Shown piece by piece: positions 1 to 5,754 of a DNA stretch of 9,714 nucleotides. The notes beneath the pieces were generated by a model. That model saw only the letters and a program-made list of their open reading frames with translations, was not told the DNA's origin and did not search any database. Every line of letters begins with the position of its first letter. The first letter of the stretch is position 1. The position numbers were made by a program, and so were the translations under genes. This stretch comes from Verrucomicrobiota bacterium (GTDB taxonomy: Bacteria; Verrucomicrobiota; Verrucomicrobiia; Chthoniobacterales; UBA10450): assembly GCA_003218785.1 (NCBI GenBank), contig QHOM01000200.1, forward strand, positions 1 through 9,714, in the 5' to 3' direction.

Positions 1-270
1 GCCTGCATCGACCGCTTCAAGAATCGAATCGGCTGCCGCCGGGGCAGGCACGAAAACCATAGAGGCGTTGCATCCTGTCTTCTGTCGCGCTTCCCAGACC
101 GTGTCGAATACCGGGACTTTGCCATCGAACATTTGTCCGCCTTTTCCCGGTGTGACCCCGGCCACGACGTTCGTGCCATAATCCATGCATTGGCGTGTGT
201 GAAACGCGCCCGCGTTACCCGTGATTCCATGCACGACCAAGCGTGTGTTCTTATCGACGAGGACGGACAT
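1..270 (-). CDS. sucD: Succinyl-CoA synthetase alpha subunit, N-terminal part (cut by window edge)
   Basis: The first 90 codons translate to the CoA-binding (Rossmann) domain of the alpha subunit of succinate-CoA ligase, which with SucC interconverts succinyl-CoA and succinate with ADP or GDP phosphorylation in the TCA cycle. Visible landmarks are the start MSVLVDKNTRLVVHGITG, the nucleotide-binding GITGNAG at residues 15-21, the CoA-binding loop PGKGG at 41-45, and VFVPAPAAADSI near 73-83, all in the order expected for SucD. The phosphohistidine domain lies outside the window. The start at 270 gives the family's normal N-terminus, but no AGGAG-type site precedes it on this strand. It lies 67 nt after the VOC-2 gene, so it is separated from sucC by two small genes instead of following it directly. 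Confidence 0.95.
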   Translation of the reverse strand, partial: MSVLVDKNTRLVVHGITGNAGAFHTRQCMDYGTNVVAGVTPGKGGQMFDGKVPVFDTVWEARQKTGCNASMVFVPAPAAADSILEAVDAG

Positions 271-337
271 CAGGAGAATTGCGGATTGCAGATGGCGGAT
301 CGCGGAAACAGATTCCTGGCTTCCTGGTTTCCAGATT

Positions 338-697
338 TCATTTCGGTTTTCGCTTGTGCACGACGAGCTTGTTCCCATCCGGATCGCGAAATTGCGCCAT
401 CCAACAAACTGGCGTCTCACTTTTCTCCATGTCGAACGTGACTCCGCGCTCTTTGAGCTTGGCGATAGCCGCATCGATATCTTCCACCTCGAAGGCGATC
501 GTTGTTCCATCGCGCGAGGGCTTCCATGCCGGATGGCAACCGACTCCGATGGTCGTCGGGCCCAGATCGTACTCGACCCACGCGCCTTCCATCGCCGTGT
601 GGCTCGGCTTCAATTCGAGGGTCTCCTGATAAAACTTGCGAGCGCGTTCCTTGTCAGAAACGGCGATGGCAACGAATGCTATTTCCTTTGTAATCAT
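338..697 (-). CDS. VOC-fold protein 2 (glyoxalase/bleomycin-resistance superfamily)
   Basis: A 119-residue single-module vicinal-oxygen-chelate protein. The start MITKEIAFVAIAVSDKERA, the helix ARKFYQETL, the central EVEDIDAAIAKLKERG and the terminal RDPDGNKLVVHK are the beta-alpha-beta-beta-beta landmarks of the fold. The frame stays open upstream to 787, but the start at 695-697 is chosen because it gives the family's usual N-terminus, has AAAGGA about 8 nt upstream, and overlaps the previous stop as ATGA, which suggests translational coupling. The usual first metal-ligand His (in DHV) is Phe8 here, and the Glu usually found after DPDGN is missing. A classical metal-dependent glyoxalase I activity is therefore unlikely; ligand binding or another chemistry is possible. 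It is clearly paralogous to the neighbouring VOC-1. The substrate is unknown. Confidence 0.9.
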   Translation of the reverse strand: MITKEIAFVAIAVSDKERARKFYQETLELKPSHTAMEGAWVEYDLGPTTIGVGCHPAWKPSRDGTTIAFEVEDIDAAIAKLKERGVTFDMEKSETPVCWMAQFRDPDGNKLVVHKRKPK

Positions 698-1077
698 GTG
701 CAGATTCCTTTCTTGTTTTCGGGTTTCAATTTGTGGATGATCAATTTGTTTCCGTTCGGATCTTGAATAACAGCCATATGGCAGCACGGCGTCTCGAATG
801 GTTCCGCCGCGAAGCGAACATCTCGCTCTTTCAATCGCGCGATCGCATCATCGAAATCGTCCACTTTAAGCGCCGCGCCCGTGCCTTGATCCGACGGTGT
901 CCAATGTTCGCCAACATTAGCAATCGCCAGCGTATCGTCGCCCACGGCGTATTCGATCCATTTCCCGCTCATCATTTCCTCCGCGACTTCCAAACCGAGC
1001 ACGTCTTCATAAAATTTCCGTGCTCGTGCAATATCTGTCACTGGGATAGCTACGAATCCGATGGCTTTGATTTTCAT
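694..1077 (-). CDS. VOC-fold protein 1 (glyoxalase/bleomycin-resistance superfamily)
   Basis: A 127-residue VOC protein beginning MKIKAIGFVAIPVTDIARA, with ARKFYEDVLGL at about 19-29, VDDFDDAIARLKER in the middle and QDPNGNKLIIHK near the end. It aligns end to end with VOC-2 at roughly 45% identity by eye, including ETP-C before the last strand, so the pair looks like a tandem duplication. As in VOC-2, the first metal-ligand position is Phe8 and the terminal Glu is absent. VOC proteins usually work as dimers of such modules, so the two products could form a heterodimer; this is inference. The gene starts 14 nt after the sucC stop and its own stop overlaps VOC-2 by 4 nt, which places both inside the suc transcript. 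Only a weak GAG-type element precedes the start. Confidence 0.9.
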   Translation of the reverse strand: MKIKAIGFVAIPVTDIARARKFYEDVLGLEVAEEMMSGKWIEYAVGDDTLAIANVGEHWTPSDQGTGAALKVDDFDDAIARLKERDVRFAAEPFETPCCHMAVIQDPNGNKLIIHKLKPENKKGICT

Positions 1078-1091
1078 TTTACTCTATCGAA

Positions 1092-2291
1092 CTACCGTGG
1101 CTGCAGTTTCGAATTTGCCGCTGCAACGGCCTTCTTTGCCGCATCCGCGAGATCGCTCGCTGTGATCAACGCAAGACCGCTTTCTTTCAACAACTGCTTC
1201 CCTTTTTCCACATTCGTTCCTTCCAGCCTAACGACTAGTGGCACGGACAATTTCACCGTCTTTGCTGCGTTAATAATGCCCTGCGCGATGACATCGCATT
1301 TCATTATCCCGCCGAAGATATTCACGAGGATCGCTTTTACGTTCTTGTCGGAGATTAGAATCTTAAAAGCTTCGGTCACCTGCTCTTCGGTTGCGCCGCC
1401 ACCGACATCGAGAAAGTTGGCTGGTTCGCCGCCATAGAACTTGATGATATCCATCGTGGCCATGGCCAGACCGGCGCCGTTCACCAGGCAGGCGATGTTA
1501 CCATCGAGACCGATGTAACTGAGCCCGTGTTTTGACGCTTCGACTTCACGCGGATCTTCTTCTGCAATGTCGCGCATCGCTGCGATCTCTGGATGCCGGT
1601 AAAGCGCGTTATCATCGAAGTTAAATTTCGCATCGAGAGCGAGCACCTCGCCTTCGGCTGTCACGACCAGCGGATTCACCTCGACCATCGAGCAATCCAA
1701 GGCAATGAACGTGCGGTAGAGGCCCTCGAATAATTTGGAGGCGTTCTTTAATTGTGATGACTCTAAGCCAAGTTGCTTCGCCAGTTTCCGAGTCTGAAAT
1801 GACTGCAAACCAGCTAGCGGATCGATTTTTTCACGAGCGATTTTTTGCGGAGATGTCGCTGCGACGGTTTCAATTTCGACTCCGCCTTCCGTGCTCGCAA
1901 CAATCAGGGGCGCGGCCGTGGCTCGATCGAGCAGGACTGCAAAATAAATTTCACGCGCGATCTCCGCGGACTCGGCGACGAATACCTTGTTGACAACGCG
2001 ACCAGCCGGCCCGGTCTGATGCGTCACGAGAATTTGCCCCAGGATCTCTGCAGCAGCGTTACGGACCTCTTCTGGTGTTTTCCGGACTTGGACTCCTCCT
2101 TTGAATCCGGTCTTAAAAGTCCCCTTGCCGCGTCCGCCAGCGTGGATTTGCGCTTTGACAACAACATCAACATCGCCGAGTTCACGCGCGATTTGCTCCG
2201 CTTCGTCGAGTGTCGATGCGACTTTGCCTCGGGTTGTCGCCACATCGAATTTTTGCAGCAACTCCTTGGCTTGATACTCGTGAATGTTCAT
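1092..2291 (-). CDS. sucC: Succinyl-CoA synthetase beta subunit
   Basis: A full-length 399-residue beta subunit of succinate-CoA ligase (E. coli SucC has 388), a cytoplasmic TCA-cycle enzyme that makes ATP or GTP from succinyl-CoA together with SucD. The N-terminal ATP-grasp domain (about 1-235) shows MNIHEYQAKELL, the glycine-rich GGRGKG at 52-57 and the metal-site strand VEVNPL at 203-208. The C-terminal ligase domain shows NGAGLAMATMD at 271-281, DVGGGA at 295-300, NIFGGIMKCD at 324-333 and VRLEGTN at 354-360. The frame is open nine codons further up (to 2318), but the start at 2289-2291 gives the canonical family N-terminus. No clear Shine-Dalgarno sequence is present. Two VOC genes follow directly downstream, before sucD. 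Confidence 0.97.
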   Translation of the reverse strand: MNIHEYQAKELLQKFDVATTRGKVASTLDEAEQIARELGDVDVVVKAQIHAGGRGKGTFKTGFKGGVQVRKTPEEVRNAAAEILGQILVTHQTGPAGRVVNKVFVAESAEIAREIYFAVLLDRATAAPLIVASTEGGVEIETVAATSPQKIAREKIDPLAGLQSFQTRKLAKQLGLESSQLKNASKLFEGLYRTFIALDCSMVEVNPLVVTAEGEVLALDAKFNFDDNALYRHPEIAAMRDIAEEDPREVEASKHGLSYIGLDGNIACLVNGAGLAMATMDIIKFYGGEPANFLDVGGGATEEQVTEAFKILISDKNVKAILVNIFGGIMKCDVIAQGIINAAKTVKLSVPLVVRLEGTNVEKGKQLLKESGLALITASDLADAAKKAVAAANSKLQPR

Positions 2292-2392
2292 TCGCAGAAT
2301 GCGCGGGCAGAGGTGCAATTAGCCTGGGGAACCCACGTCAGCAACGGTTTTTCTTTGACGAATTAGCTTGTCCTTTTCAAACCGAGCCGCCC
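2292..2392. promoter_or_regulatory. Divergent intergenic region between sucC and the small secreted-protein gene
   Basis: This 101-nt gap separates two divergent start codons, so it should hold promoters for both directions. A TTGACG hexamer (2356-2361) reads toward the plus-strand gene and TTGAAA reads toward sucC, but neither has a convincing -10 hexamer at 16-18 nt. The role is inferred from position only. Confidence 0.35.
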
Positions 2393-2704
2393 ATGCTGAA
2401 GTTCATCACCAAACCGTATGAAAATCGCATCTTAGTTTGCGCACTTATTACCACAATTTCTCTTTCGCTCCGCGCCGGCACATCCGCGCAGGAAAAAGCG
2501 TTCATCGACAAATACAAAGCAGCATTCGAGACCAAGGACACGGCGACGCTAGAATCTTTTCTCTACACGCAGGGCGCCGACCCGGCGATCCTCGGTTTTT
2601 ACAAAATGATGCAATCGAGCGAAGCCGGGGAAAAGATTACCGAGATAGACCTTGTCGATCTTACCCCTGAGGATGCGAAGAAGGCCGCTGCCCCGCAGGA
2701 TTGA
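2393..2704 (+). CDS. Small secreted protein, N-terminal part up to an in-frame TGA
   Basis: A 103-codon open stretch that starts with a good Sec signal peptide: MLKFITKPYENRILV, a hydrophobic core ALITTISLSL and a likely cleavage after GTSA at residue 32. The mature part (QEKAFIDKYKAAFETKDTA, then FLYTQGADPAILGFYKMMQ and ITEIDLVDLTPEDAKKA) is a soluble alpha-rich stretch that I do not recognise as a named family. The start at 2393 is chosen over upstream ATGs because the signal peptide begins there and the upstream frame runs into sucC. The TGA at 2702-2704 looks premature, because the same frame continues for 53 plausible codons (see 2705-2866). Protein export is likely; function is unknown. 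It is divergent from sucC and convergent with the gene at 2897-3400. Confidence 0.65.
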   Translation: MLKFITKPYENRILVCALITTISLSLRAGTSAQEKAFIDKYKAAFETKDTATLESFLYTQGADPAILGFYKMMQSSEAGEKITEIDLVDLTPEDAKKAAAPQD

Positions 2705-2866
2705 CCGACCGGCGGCAAGGTTTGCCTCACACTCAAGCCAATCAAAAAGCTCGTCATTAAGATCGAGAAGAAAGACGCCAACGGCAGCTCAACCAGCACC
2801 AGCGAAAACTTCATCGCCGAGAAGGACGCCAAATTCGTTATTCCCGTCCCAGGGCCGTGTAAATAG
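2705..2866 (+). pseudogene. C-terminal continuation of the secreted protein beyond the in-frame TGA
   Basis: Directly after the TGA at 2702-2704 the same frame reads PTGGKVCLTLKPIKKLVIKI, then EKKDANGSSTSTSENFIAEK and DAKFVIPVPGPCK before TAG at 2864-2866. The composition is protein-like: alternating hydrophobic strands (KLVIKIE, KFVIPV), Lys-rich turns, and continuity with the upstream Asp/Lys-rich part. The natural product was therefore probably about 156-157 residues. Either a point mutation created the TGA (from CGA, GGA, TCA or TGG, for example), or it is a base-call error, or the codon is read through. No start codon with a ribosome site precedes this piece, so independent translation is unlikely. 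Confidence 0.6.
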
Positions 2867-2877
2867 GACCCCTCTAA

Positions 2878-2893
2878 GCAGCTTAAAGGCTGC
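2878..2893. terminator. Weak hairpin between convergent genes
   Basis: GCAGC (2878-2882) and GCTGC (2889-2893) flank a 6-nt loop TTAAAG in the 30-nt space between two convergent genes. The place suits a bidirectional terminator, but the stem has only 5 bp and no solid T-run follows on either strand. Confidence 0.25.
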
Positions 2894-2896
2894 CAT

Positions 2897-3400
2897 TCAT
2901 TTTCGTTCCTGCCCGAAAAGAGTTCCCACGGTGCGCTGCTCTGTCGGAGGTTCGAGCGCGTTAACGAATTTTCGAAATCGCTCGGAGAAAACCTCTGGGC
3001 GAAGTTTCCAATATTCAGCGATCCCGGGCGCAGCAACGTAATGTCGAAGAAGTCCGTGCCAGCCTTCCCACAGCTGCCTGTCCATCAGTCCATAAACATA
3101 ATGAAAATGAATTGTCTCGAAGGCTTTCAAGAACTGGTAAGTGGCATGGAAAAAACGCGCCCGATCTTCGGTGGAAAGTGCGCCTAGATCTTCCAGGCCG
3201 ACGCGCCAGATCCGTTCCAGCTCGGCGTTCTCCATCAAAGGTTTGGTCACATCGCGCAAGGCGGTGGCCGCGGCGTCTTGCGTGGCGAGCCTGGCCACGC
3301 GCGTGCTCCGATGCACTTGAAGGCCGAGATATAACACGGAGAAAACAACAGCGATCGAGCTGACCAATTGCGAGATCGCATTGATCGCTTCCCAGTTCAT
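2897..3400 (-). CDS. Hypothetical membrane-anchored protein
   Basis: A 167-residue protein with one hydrophobic segment near the N-terminus (about residues 9-27, ISQLVSSIAVVFSVLYLGL), followed by a basic stretch QVHRSTRVARLA and a soluble alpha-helical domain rich in Arg, Glu and aromatic residues (FFHATYQFLKAFETIHFHYV at about 84-103). The pattern of a short N-terminal anchor, QxxxSTR and a helical cytoplasmic tail resembles small hypothetical proteins seen in several phyla, but I cannot name a family or function. The start at 3398-3400 is the only sensible one; CAGGG lies almost against the ATG, which is too close for a typical ribosome site. It is the last gene of a minus-strand cluster, 33 nt after the oxidoreductase gene. 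Confidence 0.8.
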   Translation of the reverse strand: MNWEAINAISQLVSSIAVVFSVLYLGLQVHRSTRVARLATQDAAATALRDVTKPLMENAELERIWRVGLEDLGALSTEDRARFFHATYQFLKAFETIHFHYVYGLMDRQLWEGWHGLLRHYVAAPGIAEYWKLRPEVFSERFRKFVNALEPPTEQRTVGTLFGQERK

Positions 3401-3401
3401 C

Positions 3402-3419
3402 CCTGTGTTATACCACAGG
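3402..3419. promoter_or_regulatory. 18-bp dyad just upstream of the 2897-3400 gene
   Basis: CCTGTG (3402-3407) and CACAGG (3414-3419) are perfect inverted arms around TTATAC, ending 1 nt before the start codon on the minus strand. It could be an operator or an mRNA hairpin that hides the initiation region. A 6-bp arm can also arise by chance. Confidence 0.3.
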
Positions 3420-3433
3420 CGAACGGCTGGTTG

Positions 3434-4489
3434 CTACTTTGGTTCGTCCGCGACTTTAAGGACGATTTTGCCGCGTGTGTGGCCAGTAGCGACTTGTTCC
3501 TGCGCTTTCATCGCTTCGGAAAGCGGGAACGTTTGTGAGACGATCACCTTGATTTTGTTTGCGTCGATCAATTTGCCGATCTCCGCGAGCTCACTCGAAT
3601 CCGGGTTTACGCTTAAGGACGCGCCCCGAATCCCATGTTTATCCAATTCCGCCTGATCGAGTCGTGACACGAGCGTAACGATAAAGCCGCCTTTCTTCAC
3701 TACGCCATACGAACGCGCGAGCGTGTCTTTGCCGACCGAATCGAGCACAACATCGACGTCCTTCGCTACGTCCTCGAATTTCTGCTTTGTATAATCAATC
3801 GCGACATCTGCGCCGAGCTGCTTGAGCAGATCCTGATTTGCTGTCGACGCCGTCGCAATCACTTTCGCCCCGCGCGCCTTTGCGATCTGGATGGCAAAAC
3901 TTCCTACTCCGCCCGATCCACCGTGGATAAGCACAGTTTGGCCCACGCTCAACTTGGCGGTGTCAATCAACGCCTGCCACGCGGTTAATGCCACCACTGG
4001 CACACCAGCCGCTTCGACAAAACGGATCGACTTCGGTTTGGGCGCAGCCTCGACTTCGGTCGCGACAGCGTACTCCGCATAGCCGCCGCCGTCTTTCAGG
4101 CTGAGGTACGCGTACACCGAGTCGCCCGGCTTGAACTTCGCGATCTTCGCTCCCGTTTTCTCGACAACCCCGGCGATGTCGTAACCCGGAATGAACGGCA
4201 GCGTTATCCCGAAAAACTTCGCGCCTCTTTCGGAGCGAATGGACGCGTCCACGGGATTCACACCGGCCGCGATCGCGCGAACAAGAATCTGATCTTCCTT
4301 CGGCTCGGGCCGCCGCGTATCTTCATACTTCAAAACCTCCGGGCCGCCGTAATTATGGACCACGATCGCTTTCATCGTCGGACCTGATGATTGTGCACGA
4401 GCAACAACCGAACACAAACAGATGATCGCCACGCAAAGAGATTGCGGTGGTTTCATATAATACGAACGTCTCTTGTTTACGTCTTTCAT
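3434..4489 (-). CDS. NADP-dependent quinone oxidoreductase-like MDR enzyme with export signal
   Basis: A zinc-free medium-chain dehydrogenase/reductase of the quinone oxidoreductase (zeta-crystallin) type. After an N-terminal extension the catalytic GroES-like domain begins at about residue 39 (MKAIVVHNYGGPEVLKYED), with AAGVNPVDASIR at about 74-86 and FIPGYDIAGVV at 99-109. The nucleotide-binding fold shows VLIHGGSGGVGSFAIQIAK (187-205), and the chain ends in the family signature RGKIVLKV. The structural-zinc cysteines are absent. The start at 4487-4489 forms TGATG with the upstream stop and gives KRRSYYMK, then a hydrophobic run SLCVAIICLCSVV and a cleavage site ARA-Q, which reads as a Tat-like signal peptide. 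Starts at 4456 (ordinary Sec-like signal) or 4375 (cytoplasmic form) are alternatives. The substrate is unknown. Confidence 0.88.
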   Translation of the reverse strand: MKDVNKRRSYYMKPPQSLCVAIICLCSVVARAQSSGPTMKAIVVHNYGGPEVLKYEDTRRPEPKEDQILVRAIAAGVNPVDASIRSERGAKFFGITLPFIPGYDIAGVVEKTGAKIAKFKPGDSVYAYLSLKDGGGYAEYAVATEVEAAPKPKSIRFVEAAGVPVVALTAWQALIDTAKLSVGQTVLIHGGSGGVGSFAIQIAKARGAKVIATASTANQDLLKQLGADVAIDYTKQKFEDVAKDVDVVLDSVGKDTLARSYGVVKKGGFIVTLVSRLDQAELDKHGIRGASLSVNPDSSELAEIGKLIDANKIKVIVSQTFPLSEAMKAQEQVATGHTRGKIVLKVADEPK

Positions 4490-5475
4490 CAAGTAGACGC
4501 TGGTGGGCTCGACGGCGGATTCAGTGACGTTGATGGCGGTGGCACAGGCGGACCCGATGACAAAACCGGCAAAAATTCGGGCGGCGTGTAATTCGCCCAA
4601 ACATCGTAATTCGGACCGCACTGCCGGACAAATAAAAGCACAAACGAGCGCAGACAGACAAACAGTGGCAGCAAAATGACTGTTCCAATGTAGGGAAGCG
4701 CAGCAGTGCAACAGGTCGCGCAACTCACAATTGTCCCAATCATCACCACAGCCAGAATCAACACGATTCGAAACAAGCAAAACAAGACGAAAGAGCCAGG
4801 ATTGCGTGCTATCAGCTGGGTTACATCGCGAAATGCCTCAAGCGCGCGACAACGCCTTCTGTACATCACGGGCAACATAAAATAAGAAACGACAGCAATA
4901 AAAATACCGATTGAAATCCAAAAGACGAAGAGGAAGAGAAGGAACCCAATAAAAACGGTTGAGCTCATTTCGCGCGCGTGATGCCCAACCCAGCCTATTG
5001 CAACAAAAATCGCAAGCATTATCGCCGCCAATACCAGCACCGCGAGTATGAGCGCCAGGAAAAACAAGAAGTAACTGTTCCCTTCCTTACGATACTCACG
5101 CCAGGGCTCGACGATTGCTGCCCGGTTACGGACGATGCAATCCGTAAAAATAAAATTCCCGCGCGCCTTCAACCACATGATTACGATGATCAAACCGAAA
5201 ACAAGCACCGCAAAGAAAGCGACTGTTATCTGCAACCACGGCTGCCACTGGCCAAAATGAGGCCGAATTATCTGATCGGCTCGATGCGGTTGAAAATTTC
5301 CGAATGGCGACGGGAAATTGATGCCCACGCCTCCAAAGTGTCCGGATAGAAACGCCGCAAAGCCAGTCACGAGCCATTTCGTCAAATCGAACGGCTGAAA
5401 GAGAATCTTCTTCGTCAACTCGAACGCTTCAGCAAACGGTTTAAAGATTTCGATTTTCGGCTCCGTTCCATTCAT
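4489..5475 (-). CDS. Multi-pass membrane protein of unknown function
   Basis: A 328-residue integral membrane protein. A soluble N-terminus with IFKPFAEAFELTKKILFQPF (10-29) leads into a short hydrophobic or re-entrant segment (33-45), then strong membrane spans at about 81-103, 135-163, 173-201, 229-251 and 257-284. Between spans lies a cytoplasmic-type basic loop (MYRRRCRALEAFRDV, about 204-218). The last 30 residues form a proline-rich tail (PPEFLP, PPVPPPS, NPPSSPP). The start motif and the AFRDV-type loop recall uncharacterised membrane proteins common in Verrucomicrobia, but I cannot assign a transport or enzymatic role. It is the first gene of a minus-strand cluster and overlaps the oxidoreductase gene by 1 nt (TGATG). 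No Shine-Dalgarno sequence is visible before its ATG. Confidence 0.85.
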   Translation of the reverse strand: MNGTEPKIEIFKPFAEAFELTKKILFQPFDLTKWLVTGFAAFLSGHFGGVGINFPSPFGNFQPHRADQIIRPHFGQWQPWLQITVAFFAVLVFGLIIVIMWLKARGNFIFTDCIVRNRAAIVEPWREYRKEGNSYFLFFLALILAVLVLAAIMLAIFVAIGWVGHHAREMSSTVFIGFLLFLFVFWISIGIFIAVVSYFMLPVMYRRRCRALEAFRDVTQLIARNPGSFVLFCLFRIVLILAVVMIGTIVSCATCCTAALPYIGTVILLPLFVCLRSFVLLFVRQCGPNYDVWANYTPPEFLPVLSSGPPVPPPSTSLNPPSSPPAST

Positions 5476-5511
5476 GAGTGCGATCTTGAATCGGTTCGAC
5501 CAAAGCGATCA

Positions 5512-5573
5512 ACCCCGAAAGTGCCTGCTCAGCCTGCCCGCCGTAGCGAGCGAAAGCCTTCGGAGTTCGGGGT
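5512..5573. repeat. Inverted-repeat (REP-like) intergenic element
   Basis: Perfect 8-bp arms ACCCCGAA (5512-5519) and TTCGGGGT (5566-5573) enclose 46 nt that include GCCCGCCGTAGCGAGCGAAA and the small hairpin CGAAAGCCTTCG. The CCGCCGTAGCGAGCGAAxGC core resembles dispersed palindromic elements in genomes of this kind. Whether it is repeated elsewhere cannot be seen from this window. It lies immediately before the S9 peptidase relic and may mark the break point that removed the rest of that gene. Confidence 0.4.
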
Positions 5574-5574
5574 C

Positions 5575-5682
5575 AAGCGCGTTATTGAGCCGAGTGCCGG
5601 GCACGGCATCGGCACGACGGTCAGCGAGCGCATCAAGCACTCAGCCGATATCTATAGCTTCCTCTTCGCGCAACGGGGATGA
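5575..5682 (+). pseudogene. Relic of an S9A prolyl oligopeptidase gene (C-terminal ~35 codons)
   Basis: One plus-strand frame reads KRVIEPSAGHGIGTTVSERI, then KHSADIYSFLFAQRG and TGA at 5680-5682. This matches the end of S9A prolyl oligopeptidases: the catalytic-His motif AGHGxG, a helix with SERI, then the closing D-I-Y-S-F-L-F. The His of AGHG would be the third member of the catalytic triad. Nothing upstream resembles the rest of the ~700-residue enzyme: an inverted-repeat element precedes it, and then comes the start of a gene on the other strand. It is therefore a gene remnant, not a functional peptide. The peptide similarity rests on remembered family motifs and has not been tested by alignment. 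Confidence 0.6.
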
Positions 5683-5694
5683 GGGCGGGCAGAG

Positions 5695-5713
5695 GTAACG
5701 GTTCTGTTACAAT
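5695..5713 (+). promoter_or_regulatory. Candidate extended -10 promoter with overlapping dyad
   Basis: TGTTACAAT at 5705-5713 fits an extended -10 element (TGn plus TACAAT, 5 of 6 matches to TATAAT), 41 nt before the start codon at 5755. No -35 hexamer is seen. The inverted arms GTAAC (5695-5699) and GTTAC (5706-5710) overlap it and could be an operator. Confidence 0.4.
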
Positions 5714-5754
5714 TCGATGCTTGAGGCCCGAGCGTTCTAAGCAAAGTATCGCGG

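Noticed and set aside
304..332. Inverted repeat GGAAAC/GTTTCC between VOC-2 and sucD
   Set aside because: Short arms with a bulge and no T-run; it could affect expression of sucD but is not distinguishable from chance.
733..1437. Plus-strand open frame of 234 codons
   Set aside because: It lies opposite VOC-1 and sucC, both strongly supported by family motifs, and its translation has no recognisable domain.
1845..2366. Plus-strand open frame of 173 codons
   Set aside because: Antisense to the conserved ATP-grasp domain of sucC; Cys/Arg-rich translation typical of a shadow frame.
4490..4780. Upstream extension of the oxidoreductase frame by 97 codons
   Set aside because: It overlaps the C-terminal half of the membrane-protein gene in another frame and adds sequence unlike any MDR enzyme; the start at 4489 or 4456 is far more natural.
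5474..5698. Plus-strand open frame of 74 codons in the 5476-5754 gap
   Set aside because: Ser/Arg-rich and without motifs; the S9A-like reading in the neighbouring frame explains this stretch better.
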